From contig NC_079474.1 of the NCBI RefSeq assembly GCF_026230105.1, positions 41,802,294 to 41,866,293 on the forward strand: a stretch of DNA of 64,000 bases, given 5' to 3'. Source of the stretch: Diorhabda sublineata. Its lineage: Eukaryota > Arthropoda > Insecta > Coleoptera > Chrysomelidae. The notes beneath the pieces were generated by a model that had not been told where the DNA came from, searched no databases, and worked only from the letters and a program-made list of their open reading frames with translations. Shown piece by piece: positions 46,700 through 58,298 of this stretch (position 1 is its first letter; each line of letters begins with the position of its first letter). The translations under genes and the position numbers were made by a program.

Positions 46700-47375
46700 T
46701 TGCAGGTGCTCTACTAGTTAGAGCCTAGAAAGGTCCTAGTTTGTTTTAAACGTTGTCAGTCTAGAGGAAACAGGTCTAAATACATAACAATTTTAATTAA
46801 TTACATAATAATTTTAATTAGAATAAATTGTAACTGATTTTCCAATTTAGACATTTTGCATTGATAAATGAAAGCGTTGTTTTCGATTTTGAGCAATAAT
46901 AGTGTTGTATTTGATGTACCACTTCCCTTTGCTATAACCATTAGCGATAACTAGGTAATTTCAATGTGATTATATAAATCTGATTAACCGGCCGACAATT
47001 TCCTGTTTTCAATGAAATTGACTATAGATCTAATAATAGTTCAAAAGCTCTCATCATTACTAAAGTTATACCAGATAATCTAATAAATATAGAAAAACAT
47101 ACAAGTAAAAATATTCTAAATATATTTATCAAATAAATCGATTAGAAGATTTACTGGTATTTTCCCGCAAGAAATTCTTGCATTGATTTGAAAATCGAGA
47201 ATCGAATCAACCTGCTGCTTCTACACAATTGAAATATTGAAGGAAATTGTTCTACTTGTCTTAATGACTTCCTTGATAATTGATCTCCGAAGTTTTCGGT
47301 TATGATATGATATTTATTGACAAGAAAATGAGAACCCACTGTGCTTCGACTTTAGTCTGATCATATTTTTTATTT
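46700..47375. other. Unassigned AT-rich stretch
   Basis: No feature recognised. Confidence 0.5.
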
Positions 47376-47378
47376 CTA

Positions 47379-47738
47379 CAGGGTGTTATGGGATGTAATA
47401 CGAAAAATTCGGTGTGAGAAGATGACGTGATATAAAAGAAATTTCTCATACGACCCCTCGTTTCTTATGAATTTATAATGGATGATTATGTGTGTTCAAA
47501 TAGTGTATTTGACGAAATAAATAATTCTACACTATTAGCTAAAGGCCAGGAGCCAGAATTTTTAATTGATTTTTTAACAAAAAGGTACTCTAAAATTTAT
47601 GGTTTAGAAGATAAGTAGATTTTTAGATCGTTGTACTTGTCAGGAAACCATTCGTCGTAAAGAGACATTCTGAAGAAATATTTATAATTGAATTGCAGAG
47701 TGTCTAACATCGTGTTTCCAACACCCTGTATAAATATT
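47379..47738. mobile_element. MITE of about 360 bp with TACAGGGTGTT ends
   Basis: The left end is tctacagggtgttatgggatg and the right end catcgtgtttccaacaccctgtata, giving an imperfect terminal inverted repeat of about 20 bp centred on TACAGGGTGTT. The interior has no transposase. Part of it recurs at 27665-27800. The right end of the 1953-3331 element has the related terminus acaccctgtata. Confidence 0.75.
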
Positions 47739-47862
47739 CACTTGATATTTTAGGAATGTCAAAACGTACTTTATAATTTGTATAATTTATTAAAACCGTT
47801 AGCTAATTCTCTATCCGTTCAGCTAACTAGGAAGGATTTAAGTTGCATTTTGAAATACAGAG

Positions 47863-49356
47863 GGTGTCTCATAAGTAATATCGACTTTTATAAAAATCCC
47901 TACGTTCTAACTTTAACACATCAAACTTATTACGACTAATCTAAGAATTGCTTTACTTTCTTTATCATTCTTTTTCTGTTTTTAAATGAGTACGTTTTTA
48001 TAATAAATACAAGGTGTCTCAGAAGAGAGTTTACAATTAAAAATACAATTTTTAAAAAGTGAGTTAATTGAAAAAAATACATATTAAAATACTTGGAAAT
48101 TTATTTCTTGTAATAGCATATGTCAAATGTAAACCGTTGCGTACACGGCAGTCATTTAATTCGGCACTAAAATGCTTATGCTGGCTCGTAGTACAGGGAA
48201 GATGGAAAACTAATATGGTGAGCAGTAGATATCGAGATGCGGTTTTTTTTTTTTCGAAAATTGCATTCTTTGCTTATCAAACGATTGGAAACCCGAAAAA
48301 ATTTATCAAAAATCTTCTCTCGGGGGTTTTCGTGCATGCTGAGGATTATTTTGTAATTAAAATTCACCGGGAGTGCTCGGGGGTGGTTCTAGGAGGTGCT
48401 CGAGGGTTAAAAATCATTACGTTGGTATAAGGGATAAAAATGTAAGTTCAATATTAAATTTTATTATGAATATTATAAATTATATTAATGCAAATTCAAT
48501 CTAATTATAGATTTTAGTCATATTATAGATATAAAAATTATTTTTGTTGAGAAAAATAGCTTATTACATGAAATAGCTTATAGCTTATATAAGAAGGCGA
48601 CAAAAAGGATCTGCAACGTCGGCAACAGAAATCTGACGAAGAAGAAGAGGATGAAGAGGAAGATGAGGAAGAGGAGGAAGAGGACGAAGAAGAGAAGGAG
48701 GAGGAGAAAGAAGAAGAGTTGGAGGATGTTATAGATGATTAAATAAATATATCATAAATGAAAATACATAGAATTATCATAAATAATTGAGTAAGAATAC
48801 AAAAATATATTATTGTAATTTGTCATTTTTCATTTTCCCCATCACCTTTCCCTTACAGACATCCCCAAGCGCCCTCGTGTCCATTTTCAGTATGCCCGAA
48901 AACCCCCCGAGAAACGATTTTTGGCGAATTTTTTGACCCGTATAATTTTTCCGAAATGGATCCTCCGAGCATCCCCGATGAATTTCATTGGCAAAATTGA
49001 TCTCAACATGCCGAAAAACGATTTTCGGCTAATTTGTTTGACCCATGCAATTTTTCCAAAATTCACCCCCCGAGCACCCCAGTAGTACCACCTCCGGCAA
49101 ATTTTAATGACAGAATTGGTCTCAGCATGTCCGAAAACCCCTCGGGAAACGAATTTTGAGCAATTTTTCCGAGTTTCCAATCGTTTAATAATTTTTCGAG
49201 AAATTATGCAATTATTGCACCTAACGCGAAATAATGATTTTACAAATATCTTAAACGTCATGTTGAAACAATGGGTTATAATTCAAATATTAAGATTTTT
49301 TTTGTATGATTATTAAATAAACAAACTGACATAATTCATAAGACACCCTCTAAACA
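47863..49356. mobile_element. Composite inverted-repeat element, about 1.5 kb
   Basis: The ends agagggtgtctcataagtaa (47866) and ttcataagacaccctct (49336-49352) are inverted copies. Inside, arms at about 48245-48420 and 48990-49200 are also inverted (aaacgattggaaacccgaaa on the left; ttccgagtttccaatcgttt on the right; both followed inward by ccccgagg/tcgggggtttt and gcatgctgag blocks). The right arm contains a second, degenerate tandem copy of a roughly 125-bp block (48890-49010 and 49013-49140). Another ggtgtctcagaag terminus-like sequence is at 48013. A very acidic frame occupies the central part. Confidence 0.7.
48593..48742 (+). CDS. Acidic tail reading frame inside the inverted-repeat element
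   Basis: A frame of 49 codons plus stop, opening after a TAA. It reads EGDKKDLQRRQQKSDEEEED, then about 25 almost purely Glu/Asp residues with two Lys, then ELEDVIDD and a stop. The purine-only GAA/GAG/GAT run keeps a single frame and has a stop at a natural-looking end, so it may be the last exon or C-terminus of the protein encoded by the autonomous parent element. No ATG in frame. Confidence 0.4.
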   Translation, partial: EGDKKDLQRRQQKSDEEEEDEEEDEEEEEEDEEEKEEEKEEELEDVIDD

Positions 49357-49359
49357 GAA

Positions 49360-50265
49360 TCATCAGTAAATTAGTAAGTTAAACTTCACCTTTCTTATTT
49401 TTTCTTTCGATCCAATAAACCATCGAACACCCATATAATAAAATAAAAACTCGTCCTGAAATTTCATTGTTTACTTAATTTTTTGAAATCAAGTTATATT
49501 TTTACTGACCCTTTCATTTTGCCGGCTGTTACGACATATCTCCTTCCAATTTTAAGCTCTCTTAATGGAGTGTCTGTATTGTTGACGAACGGCACTAGAA
49601 TACGGAAAACAATTCCTTGATATGAGAACGATGAACTTTAGATAAAATGAGTCATCATGAATATTAATTTTTATTTCGTAATCATATTGGAAATTAGAAT
49701 GGTTAGATACATTCTTTTATCTTAATGATAATAAACATCATATGAAATTATAAATTATTAGAAGCAAGGATTTAAAACCCATATTCTACTATCTAATCTA
49801 ATCTAATTTCGGTTGCTTCTTCAGAAACATAGGATTTCCAAGAAAGACCAAACACTTTTCAGCATCTTTCTTATATATATTTATTTTCCACGAATACATC
49901 AATACTCACTTATAACTTGAGCTTCCTCTATTTAGGCCCTTGTTCCTTCAAAGAAATATAACAGCGACACGTTTTCAACATGACACAAACAGTCAATTTA
50001 GCGAACAATGTCATCATATGATGACTGGTACTTACTAAATAAAAGGTAGTCCAAAAGGAAATGGTTGATGCATCCTTTTACCTTGCACGCAGTACTGCTT
50101 AAATTATTTTATATGATGCGAAAAATTTTTGGCTACTACTGCACAAGCTATCTCAATCACATATTTGCGAAAATATTATGCTATTTATTGAATTCTTGAC
50201 CATAGTTTTTTTGTGCCATGATGATGAAATATCACAAAGCTCAAACTTAAATCACACAACTGACA
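49360..50265. other. Unassigned stretch
   Basis: No gene or repeat identified. Confidence 0.5.
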
Positions 50266-50271
50266 TACGAG

Positions 50272-51052
50272 GTCTGGCTATTAAATAACGAGACTGGTTA
50301 CCAAAAAGGGTTTTATTATAAAACTTATTCTACTTTCGAATGCTCTCCTTCAATATATTCCCCTCCCCTCGACACACGCCTTTCCATGCGGTTTTTCCAT
50401 TGATCGAAGCAGTGCTGGAAGTCTTCTTTGGTGAATGCCTTTAGGAGCTATGCCGTTTTTTGCTTTACCGCTTCCATCGACTCAAATCGGGTCCCTTTCA
50501 AAGCAGATTTTATCTTCGGAAGCAAAGCAAAGCAAAAAAAGTCGCACGGTGCCAAATCTGATGAGTACGGCGGGTATGCGAGCACTGGAATGCACTTACT
50601 GGCCAAATATTGCTTTGTAGATAGCGCGTTATGGGCAGATGCGTTGTCCTAGTGCAAAATCCACGAGTATTTCTTCCACAACTCGGGCCGTTTTTAACGA
50701 ACTCGTTCTTGCAGTGTTGCGAAAACTGACAAATAGTAAGTCTGGTTAACAGTCCGAACCTCGGGAACCCATTCATTCACCACGATACCGTTAATGTCGA
50801 TAAAAACGATCAACATCGCCTTGAATTTATGGCACTCAGTAACGAGTTTTTCAACACACATGGTTTTCGGCACGAAAAAAAAAACGTTCGTTTCTAACCG
50901 CTATTGCACAAAAACTATAATAGTGACGGAAACGTGTTTTGGGACGTTCATAGATAAAATAAGTATATACCCAATGCACTACTCATTTTTTACCTTCCCC
51001 CCCCCCCCGTCTAGGGCGTCCTCTAGGCGCGCAGTCTCGTTAGTAATTTAAG
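50272..51052 (-). mobile_element. Internally deleted mariner-type element
   Basis: The left end acgaggtctggctattaaat followed by aacgagactgg is a mariner terminal repeat. The right end cgcagtctcgttagtaattt at about 51028 is its decayed inverse. On the minus strand the left two thirds encode the transposase C-terminal portion: DEWVPEVR-like and TDLLFVSFRNTAR-like pieces, HDNASAHNALS-like, KYLASKCIPVLAYPPYSSDL-like, then SMEAVKQKTA and FQHCFDQWKNRM near the end. The 5' half of the ORF is mostly gone although the 5' terminus remains. Such deletion derivatives can be mobilised only by another copy's enzyme. Stops present. Confidence 0.75.
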
Positions 51053-51059
51053 AAGTATC

Positions 51060-51820
51060 TATGTTAGTTATTATAAGGTAAACTACAGGTAAAAATACTC
51101 TAGCAACATCGTTATTTCACAACTTTGGTGAAGCTATGACCAAATCAAGCTAATAGGATGAATGTTTAATGTTAGGTTAGGTACAGGTATTTTTCAAATC
51201 CGTTCGAAAAATTTTATTGAAATTTGTAGATGATTGTAAAGAGAAATAAATTCACTCACCCCCTTCTAGTTCTAATTTTTCAAGGGGTTGATTGTTGTGT
51301 AGGGTAGAGAAATGAGTTTACATATATAAGTATTAGCTAAGTCGTCTCCATTTTTAAATCAAGGTTGTTACATTTCATCATGATTTAGAAAGTTATCACC
51401 GCATTTATTTAGGTACTTTCGTTGGAATACCATGTATATAACTTATATTATTCGTATTGGACTAATTCTATATAATTCAATTATAATCCTTAGCTAACAA
51501 CCGTGAGATACGTTTCTATTTAACATTTCTCATCTGGAAGTTATAATTATTTCGCTCATGCTTCACATTTTACAGGGATATGAAATTGAAATTAATAACA
51601 ATAATGAACTAGCAGAGAAATAAAATTTTGAAATTACTATTTATAATTAAACTTTACAGTTATTATAATAGTTATTATTTCATGAAATTTTTACTTTTAC
51701 ATTATGATTATGCGAACCCACACATGTTCCATCTGATATTGGAATCCTATTGTTCAATAAGTTTTCGTAAAAGTTCAGTTTAAAAGTGGTTCCATTTACG
51801 AAGAAAAGGATACTGAAGAA
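51060..51820. other. Unassigned stretch
   Basis: Contains a short gttaggttaggta telomere-like word at about 51172 and otherwise nothing recognised. Confidence 0.45.
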
Positions 51821-51829
51821 TATGATAAA

Positions 51830-52570
51830 AGAAGCAGGAAAAATATTGTGAAATGGGGATGAAGTATTTTGGAATTACCTTGGATAGTAAACTTCAGTGG
51901 AAGAATCATATCAAAAATATCTCCAAAAATCCTACAACAGCCATCATGGAGTGCAAGAGAGTGGCCAAAGTGAAAATGTCGTCTTTGTAAACTACAATGG
52001 GTGATAGACCGATAACAACCCATGGAGCAAGCATCTGGCAAAGAAAACCCAAGCGATAAGGCGATCCCTCAACAAAGTGCAAAGACCAGCTAGCATCTCT
52101 ATTACCATACCATGAAGACTCGTCCAACAGCAGCAATAAATATTTTATATGATAGACCATAAGTTTTTTATGCAGATCCGTTAGATGATTTACCTAAAAC
52201 AGAAAATTTCGTGAAGAATTTTTCAGTGCCGCTGATTTACAAAGAGAGCTGATAAAACATACTTCGCTGAATCAGGTATTGATAATTCGAAAAACGCAAT
52301 TGAAAAGGGTATGTATGGAGCAAGATCCCATTCCAAGAACCCATCCTATCTTCTTCTAGGCGTAGCCATTGAAAAATTTGTAGACATAAATTTGGACAGT
52401 AACTATTAGGCAGTCGAACAGAATGATCAACCTACAGACAATCAAGTCAAAGTTGATCAGTTGAACAAGGCAAAAAAGTCCTTCTCTTTTGGATTCCAGC
52501 ATACAGGCTCTTACGGGAAACCGAGAAGGTGAAGAGTTTGGAAAGAAGTGGGTCTAAAATGGTTTTCCCA
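51830..52570 (+). pseudogene. Jockey-like LINE remnant (post-RT region to RNase H)
   Basis: The plus strand reads KYFGITLDSKLQWKNHIKNI and SKNPTTAIMECKRVAK (family form KYLGVxLDxKLxWxxHI), GDRPITTHGASIWQRKPK (RPxxTYGSxVWxxKT), NKVQRPASISIT-like (LQRxACxxITGA), then an RNase H-like LLFWIPAYRLLRETEKVKSL then ERSGSK (from LxWVPGHxGIxGNExADxLAxxGS). Stops and shifts throughout. Confidence 0.8.
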
Positions 52571-52574
52571 AACC

Positions 52575-53465
52575 AGTACCGTTCTGTTTCTTACTTAAAC
52601 GAGGACAGAAAATCTCAATAAATGTATCGAGCTGGGAATAACCCACAAATACTCATAGAGATCCTAAAGGGAAACTGTTACTTAAATGAATAGCTTGAGA
52701 TAATTAAATTGGAAAGCACGGTGACTGCAGAGTTTGTAGAGAAGATATGAAACAGAAATAACCTTCTTGTTCCAAATAATAATCTGATACTGTACGTTCC
52801 AAGAGGCACAATATACTTTTCAGGTAGTCATATCCATATATTTTTGGATTACTGGGTTTTGCTTTGAAGATATCTTTATAATTATAATTTTTATTCTTAT
52901 CAATATATTATATTATATTACCTTCGAGATTTGATACTGCTATATCCAGAAAATTATTTGTATTTGAATAAAGATAAACTATACCTTCCCACTGAGATTA
53001 GTTTTAACAGAAACTGACGAGCATAGATTCTGTGGAGAGGAGGAAAAATTCCAATTCAACTAGTTCTATAAAATTTACCATAGTAAACATACACAAGGAA
53101 TTTTTTGGACAAAAACCTGTAGAAGCAAAGATCCAACTTCTTTAACACGAGTAGTAAGATTTGAACCCATATCTTTCTTATTACTTATAATTTTTCATTT
53201 TACAGCTCCGTTCAAAAAAAATCAGACATTCTCTTATTAAATGTATCACGATTAAGCAATACAGTATGAAACATTGATAAAAAAATTTGTAGTATTTTTC
53301 AAGAAGACAACACTGAATTGTTAAGATTCAGAAATTTCTGGAACGTCTCGAGATGTTCAAAATTATTTTCCAAGCGGTCGATTAAAAGTCTCTAGCAAAT
53401 ATCTGTAGTTTCCAATCTTTTTTTGATTTCAGTATCTTCAAGTCGTTTGTCTTAGCTTTTCTGGC
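52575..53465. other. Unassigned stretch
   Basis: No identifiable feature. Confidence 0.5.
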
Positions 53466-53469
53466 AAAG

Positions 53470-54290
53470 AAAAAATGTGTTCTCTCCCCTGGTCCTTATA
53501 ACAGCTTTCAATCGCTTTTCCATGGATCGAATAAGTTGTTTCTTTACTCCATCTTGTTCGACGCTATCCCATTCTTCAGTGAGCGCCGTTTAGAGGTCCG
53601 ATTTCGTAGCTGGTGCAGAATTTCTAGTTCGAACTTTTCTCGTTCATCTCAAACATGCTCGATACGCTTTAAATCCAGGCTACGCGACAGCCAATCCATA
53701 GCGGCAATTTTGACAAACTGTAACTACTTTAGTACGGAACCTCCAGTAGTTTCCTAAAATTTCTTCTATGTTACAATAAAGACCAACTTGGTTTTGCTTC
53801 CATGGAAATGCACACTCACACCATCCAGGAGCTTCCTCTAAAAGTCACGTTTTCTTTCATACAACAGTGCGCGAATATTTCTACGGTATTTTGTAAACTC
53901 AACCTCTTGTATCGCTTCCATGCAGGCACACTCTATTTTCTGAGGAAAAACGTAGATGGACTGTCGGTGGTTTGTGATTGATTTGATGCCAATAGCTGGC
54001 CTTTGTGCTCAAGGTCAGCTGCTTTAAGTTTTCTTCTGACTATCCAGCCACTCAAAGCCACTTCTCGAGTTTCTCTGAGCTCTTGTTAGACATGAACAAC
54101 AGTAAAGGCCCAATTTCTTAACGATATGCTGACAATTACTTGATCATCTCTCTCGGAAACGACGGTGAACGCTGGAAACAGCAAACTTACTCATTTTTAG
54201 CGCCCTGGCCACTTCTCCGCTGACTCTGGCCTTTTTCACATGCAGTGTCCATTTTCAAGTAGTGTTCTTGTTGCTAGTGGGGTGCGTAAG
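53470..54290 (-). pseudogene. Tc1-like transposase, nearly full span but heavily mutated
   Basis: From the 5' end (54290) on the minus strand: KVRVSGEVARALKMSKFAVS then SVHRRFRERDD (helix-turn-helix), ALSGWIVRRKLKAADLEHKG then QLLASN, NRVCLHGSDTRG-like (from RVWxxPGE), then FVKIAAMDWLSRSLDLKRIE then HV (WPxxSPDLNPIEHVWD), ALTEEWDSVEQDGVKKQLIR then SMEKRLKAVIRTRG at the C-terminus. The order and total length (about 0.8 kb) match a Tc1-type ORF with deletions. Many stops. Confidence 0.85.
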
Positions 54291-54294
54291 GAAG

Positions 54295-55125
54295 ATAACC
54301 TTTTATGAGGGTCAATTACGCCTAATTATCATAATAATGAATAAATATAAAAAAGATAGTTACCGATCATAATAAATTGTTAGACTGTGATACCAAGAAA
54401 CATTACAATCATTTTGAAGCTACTGTTTGTTCAGTTTCTTTTACCAGTTTGTTTTGCTCACAACTGTATTAATATAATCTTTTTTTTTGTTACATTCTAT
54501 TTGGAATACTCTGTATGTAATCTTAATAATAGATGAACCCCATTTAATCTAAAACATCAAAGCCTCGACCGTTTAAACTGTTACTGAACCATCAACAATG
54601 AAAACAATTATTTAATTATTTAAAACAATGGTATAAAAATAGCATCAAGGTTTGTTTGCCACTGCCAAACGTTAAGTACAGCATCGTTTGCACGCATTAC
54701 TTAGAGAATGAAGAAGTAAAAGGAAACAACATTCGCGGAAATGTACTGTTTGGAATACATATATAAACCTGTTATTTAATATAACGTACACCAGAGAGTT
54801 AAAAATGCATAATGAAGTGTTAAATTAATCTGCAACTGCTTCACAACCAGATGTTTATTTTCATAATACAATCATATTTGTAATCTAATGAGAAATTAGA
54901 TTAACAATTATTGTAAAAAGAAAAATAAGCTAGTGCAGTGTCTCAAATGAAACAAATATCAGCTACGGTGCCAAATGCGTTTTATTCTGGTGAAAATATT
55001 ACATTAATTTAAACGATTTCTAAAATCCAACTGAAAGTTATCATTTTTCATTTATTCATGTAATAATTAGCCGGAAAGAATAATAACAGTAATATTTTGT
55101 AACATTTAAGATTTAAGAAATACTT
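54295..55125. other. Unassigned AT-rich stretch
   Basis: No features recognised. Confidence 0.5.
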
Positions 55126-55129
55126 TATT

Positions 55130-55870
55130 ACTTATACAACTTGGTTAATTTAGTATAGTATACATAGTAACTTAATATTTGGAGTTGCTCCGGCGTTTAT
55201 GGTTTGTTTGCATAAACCTCGCTTTTCAGATATTCCACAAAGATAAGTCGGGAGCAGTAAAATCAGGCAACTGTGGAGGCCAATCAACATCACAATTTCT
55301 TGAAGTAACTTGTGGAAAGAGGTTTCGCAGTAATTCCATTGTAATCCTGGCTGTATGCAATGCGATCTTGTTGATACCACATGTTAATCAAGTCCATGCA
55401 TGCAGTCGTGGCGTTAAAAATTTTTCAATCATATCACGATATCGCCGTTTTCAGTTTTAAAAAAAGTAAGGTCCTATGATTCCTCCTGCAAAAATTGTAC
55501 ACCAGACTGTAACTTTTAATGGATGCAAAGGTGACTGATGAATAATTTGAGGATTTTCTATTGTCCAGGAACGACTATTATGTTTATTCACATATCCATT
55601 AAAATGAAAATGTGCCTCATCACTCATTATGATTTTTTCATGGGCGAGCTGTAACATCCTATTAGCATAAGCATTGTTGGCACGGTGTTTCTCCCAAAAA
55701 TTTCACGTAACTTTCTCATCGTCACAGTAATCGATGATTGATTTTGATAAAATGTTCTAACGATTAAAACACGTTGGTCTACCGAATAATTTTCAATAAT
55801 AAATTTACCACGTCTCTACTTCACGACTGCCAAATATAAACTTTCAACACTAATGTTTACCAAAATGGCG
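55130..55870 (-). pseudogene. DDE transposase remnant (same class as 37.1-37.85 kb)
   Basis: Minus strand: FSVDQRVLIVRTFYQNQSSI-like start near 55790, EKHRANNAYANRMLQLAHEK, IIMSDEAHFHFNGYVNKHNS and RSWTIENPQIIHQSPLHPLK then VTVWCTIFAGGIIGPYFF (first catalytic Asp in SDEAHF). After a shift come QQDRIAYSQDYNGITAKPLS-like, then CDVDWPPQLPDFTAPDLSLW-like with NIWKARF. This covers most of a Tc1/IS630-type transposase of the arthropod DUF4817-associated class. At least three shifts, so inactive. Confidence 0.85.
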
Positions 55871-55904
55871 GCAAAACAAAGTAGTATACCTTCTCGGTAT
55901 TTTC

Positions 55905-56830
55905 ATCCCAAAAATTGAAATGAAAACCCTTGTTTATAAAGTAATTCAAATCTAAATGCAGGAAATGAATCTTCAAGGACGTGTTCACTCCTTTCTATTG
56001 AAATTTTCATTGTTTTCCCAAAAACTTATCAACAACCTTTCTGAATTAGATCCAAGCAGCTTTTTCATCAACAGATGAAAGACTTTGAAACTGATTTTAT
56101 AACTTTAGCGATCTATGGAGAAATATTCACTCTTTTAGTTTTCCTTTTGTAATATTTGGAAGCACTGTTTGCAAAGTATAACAATGTTTCGACTTATGTT
56201 CGATGTTTATTTTGGCCAAAGTATAGTCGTTTCGAATAGGTCATTCTTTTTTTACATAAAGATGATATCTGCTGGACCTGTTATGGTGAACCCAACAATA
56301 AATCGATAACTTTGAGGTCGCTAGACTTTTTCTATTGATGCTTTTCATACTTTATCAATTTTATCAACATACACATTGATTCATAGCCCTCTTTACAATT
56401 TGCTCGTGTCTTATTGGCATAGCCAGTTTCTTATTCCAATTGTGCAATAAAACAACTTTTAGGCTGTATTTTGAGAAATCAATGAATAAGTGCCATTCTG
56501 TGTTATTATAGTTTTTATTAATTGCTTTAAAAGTTCTCGGTTTATCCCAATAACAATTATCCTCTTTTCTTCTGTTCTGTTTCTGGTGTTAACAAAGTTC
56601 ACTGTTGTAAGCAATATCGAAAAAGTTTTGCTTTAGATCTTGATAATTGTAAATCTCAGATCATTTAATTCGGCTTCGTTAATTAAATGTGGAGCATTTT
56701 CTAGAAAATGAATCGCCCAAATCACCAGAAATCGATTGAACTTCAACATGACTTCCATTGTAGTCTTCTAATATATTGTGACTATAATTAGCGGCATAAT
56801 ATTGGATATGGAAGATGTTTTGAATGTAGA
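55905..56830 (-). pseudogene. Remnant of an uncharacterised transposon-borne arthropod protein
   Basis: Minus-strand pieces in order: NDLRFTIIKI (from LNDLxRDLxLSK), CYWDKPRTFKAINKNYNNTE, WHLFIDFSKYSLKVVLLHNW then NKKLAMPIRHEQ, KSLATSKLSIYCWVHHNRSS then RYHLYVKKE and PIRNDYTL, then LPNITKGKLKE, SVDEKAAWI, FRKVVDKFLG and SEHVLEDSF. I recall this block order (WxLFIDSSKxSLKxVLLHNGN, then GxTKxPCFLCxWDSR, then EAWxSFKxVVxxFLGN) from multicopy uncharacterised proteins in insects and other arthropods. The function is not known to me. The Cys-rich part is lost and stops are frequent. Confidence 0.65.
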
Positions 56831-56834
56831 ATGG

Positions 56835-57480
56835 GTTGAGAAAGGAACATATCTAATAATTGCCTTAAATTTTGTATCTATTTTCGGTTCTCCGTAACAT
56901 TGGTGAAGTTATCTCCAGCTGACCATTTTAATAAAACAATTTCACAGCTTTCACAAAATACATGTGCTACTCATTTTTTATTTTAATTCGCAATAGGAAA
57001 TCCAAAATAATGAAGAGTACTTTGAACAGGAAGTAAAGTAAAAACATTACGCTTTATTTGCACTTTCTACTAGCCAGTTTAATTGAGGCTATGCACATAC
57101 ATACAACTTTCCATCGACTCAACTATTGAGGCAAAATCGATGGTCATCAACAATTTCACCTCTACTTAAGTTGTGTAGACACAGACAATCAATAATTAAT
57201 CTAAGAGCTCTGTCCAGTGCTCTCCTTCATTTGGAGAATATGAAGAGGACAAAAAACGAAGATGCTCTGTTCATCCTATTGTCAGCAAAAGATTAGTAAA
57301 TGGGAAATCCCATACTTTACATGCGAATATGAAGAATTACCATGAAATATGTTTCAGCTTTTACAGAATGAATGAAACGAGTTTGATTGAGATCATTTTG
57401 CTAACTGGTCCGCCCATTCAAATATTCCTTGACTTGAGATCCGAGCTGGTCTCTTCTCTATTCACTTAATGAAGTACTCG
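56835..57480. other. Unassigned stretch
   Basis: Nothing recognisable. Confidence 0.5.
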
Positions 57481-57499
57481 ACCTCTTCTATGAAGACAG

Positions 57500-57830
57500 G
57501 ACCGGCCATTTCGAGAGTACGTAAGTATGAACCAGATCGCGAAACGGGTCCTTACGCCGGCCCTGTCCAGCTATAATGGAATTTTAAAATTCGGCGAATC
57601 GCGCAGCACCTTCCATCTGCTCTCTATAAATAAATGGCGGACACGTCTTGGATGTTTCCTTTTAGAACTTTTTATTATAGCAGGCGGTTTATTTAGGGTA
57701 TTTCTAGGAAAGTCTTTTATTTATTTGTTGTTTGTTCTTTGTTCTAGAAGTTTGTAGAATTCTATTTAGAATAGTTAAGTGAATTGTATAATGTGTAAAT
57801 AAATTTAGAACGTAGGAGGCATCGTTTATT
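57500..57830 (+). repeat. LTR-like segment related to 60.6 and 61.6 kb
   Basis: GC-richer start (cggccatttcgagagtacgt; acgccggccctgtccagcta), a TATA-like ctctataaataa at about 57621, then gtttccttttagaacttttt, matching 60722-60742 and, more loosely, 61670-61695. It ends in AT-rich DNA with several aataaa. This layout fits a solo LTR, but no clean TG...CA ends or target duplication were found. Confidence 0.4.
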
Positions 57831-57834
57831 AATT

Positions 57835-58295
57835 CATAATTCACCCCAAGAATAGAAAGAGAGTGAATAGAACGTTACATGATAAAAATAAAAGTAAATA
57901 ATCGATTTTAAAACAAACAAATTTTCCCAACTATAATATAATATGGCATTAATCCATTATAAAATAATAATCTCGTTTTATTTGTAAAAATATGATTGGT
58001 TCAGATTGTATTAGGAATACATTAACAAAATTACACACTTAAAGGACAACAAAATTTTTATTTCTAAATTTTGTTAATTTTTTATATAGTTATTTTGTAA
58101 TTTTATTCTTAATTTTTATTCGATATAAACTAATTTTGATATACCCCATATATGTTAAAAGGGAAATTGCCGACTGTCATATGCAACAACCATCCTGGTC
58201 CACCAAATTTTTGTTTATTGTTTGTTTGTTTATTGTTTATTGTTTACTTTAAATTCAATGGGTTGGGTTATTGTAAACAAGTTGGGTAGTTGATT
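57835..58295. other. Unassigned stretch
   Basis: AT-rich, including a tttgtttattg-type simple repeat at 58210-58250. Confidence 0.5.
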
Positions 58296-58298
58296 TAT

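Noticed and set aside
48068..48430. 120-codon plus-strand frame, and 124-codon minus frame at 48887-49261
   Set aside because: Both lie in the inverted arms of the 47.9-49.4 kb element and change frame between arm copies; no protein signature.
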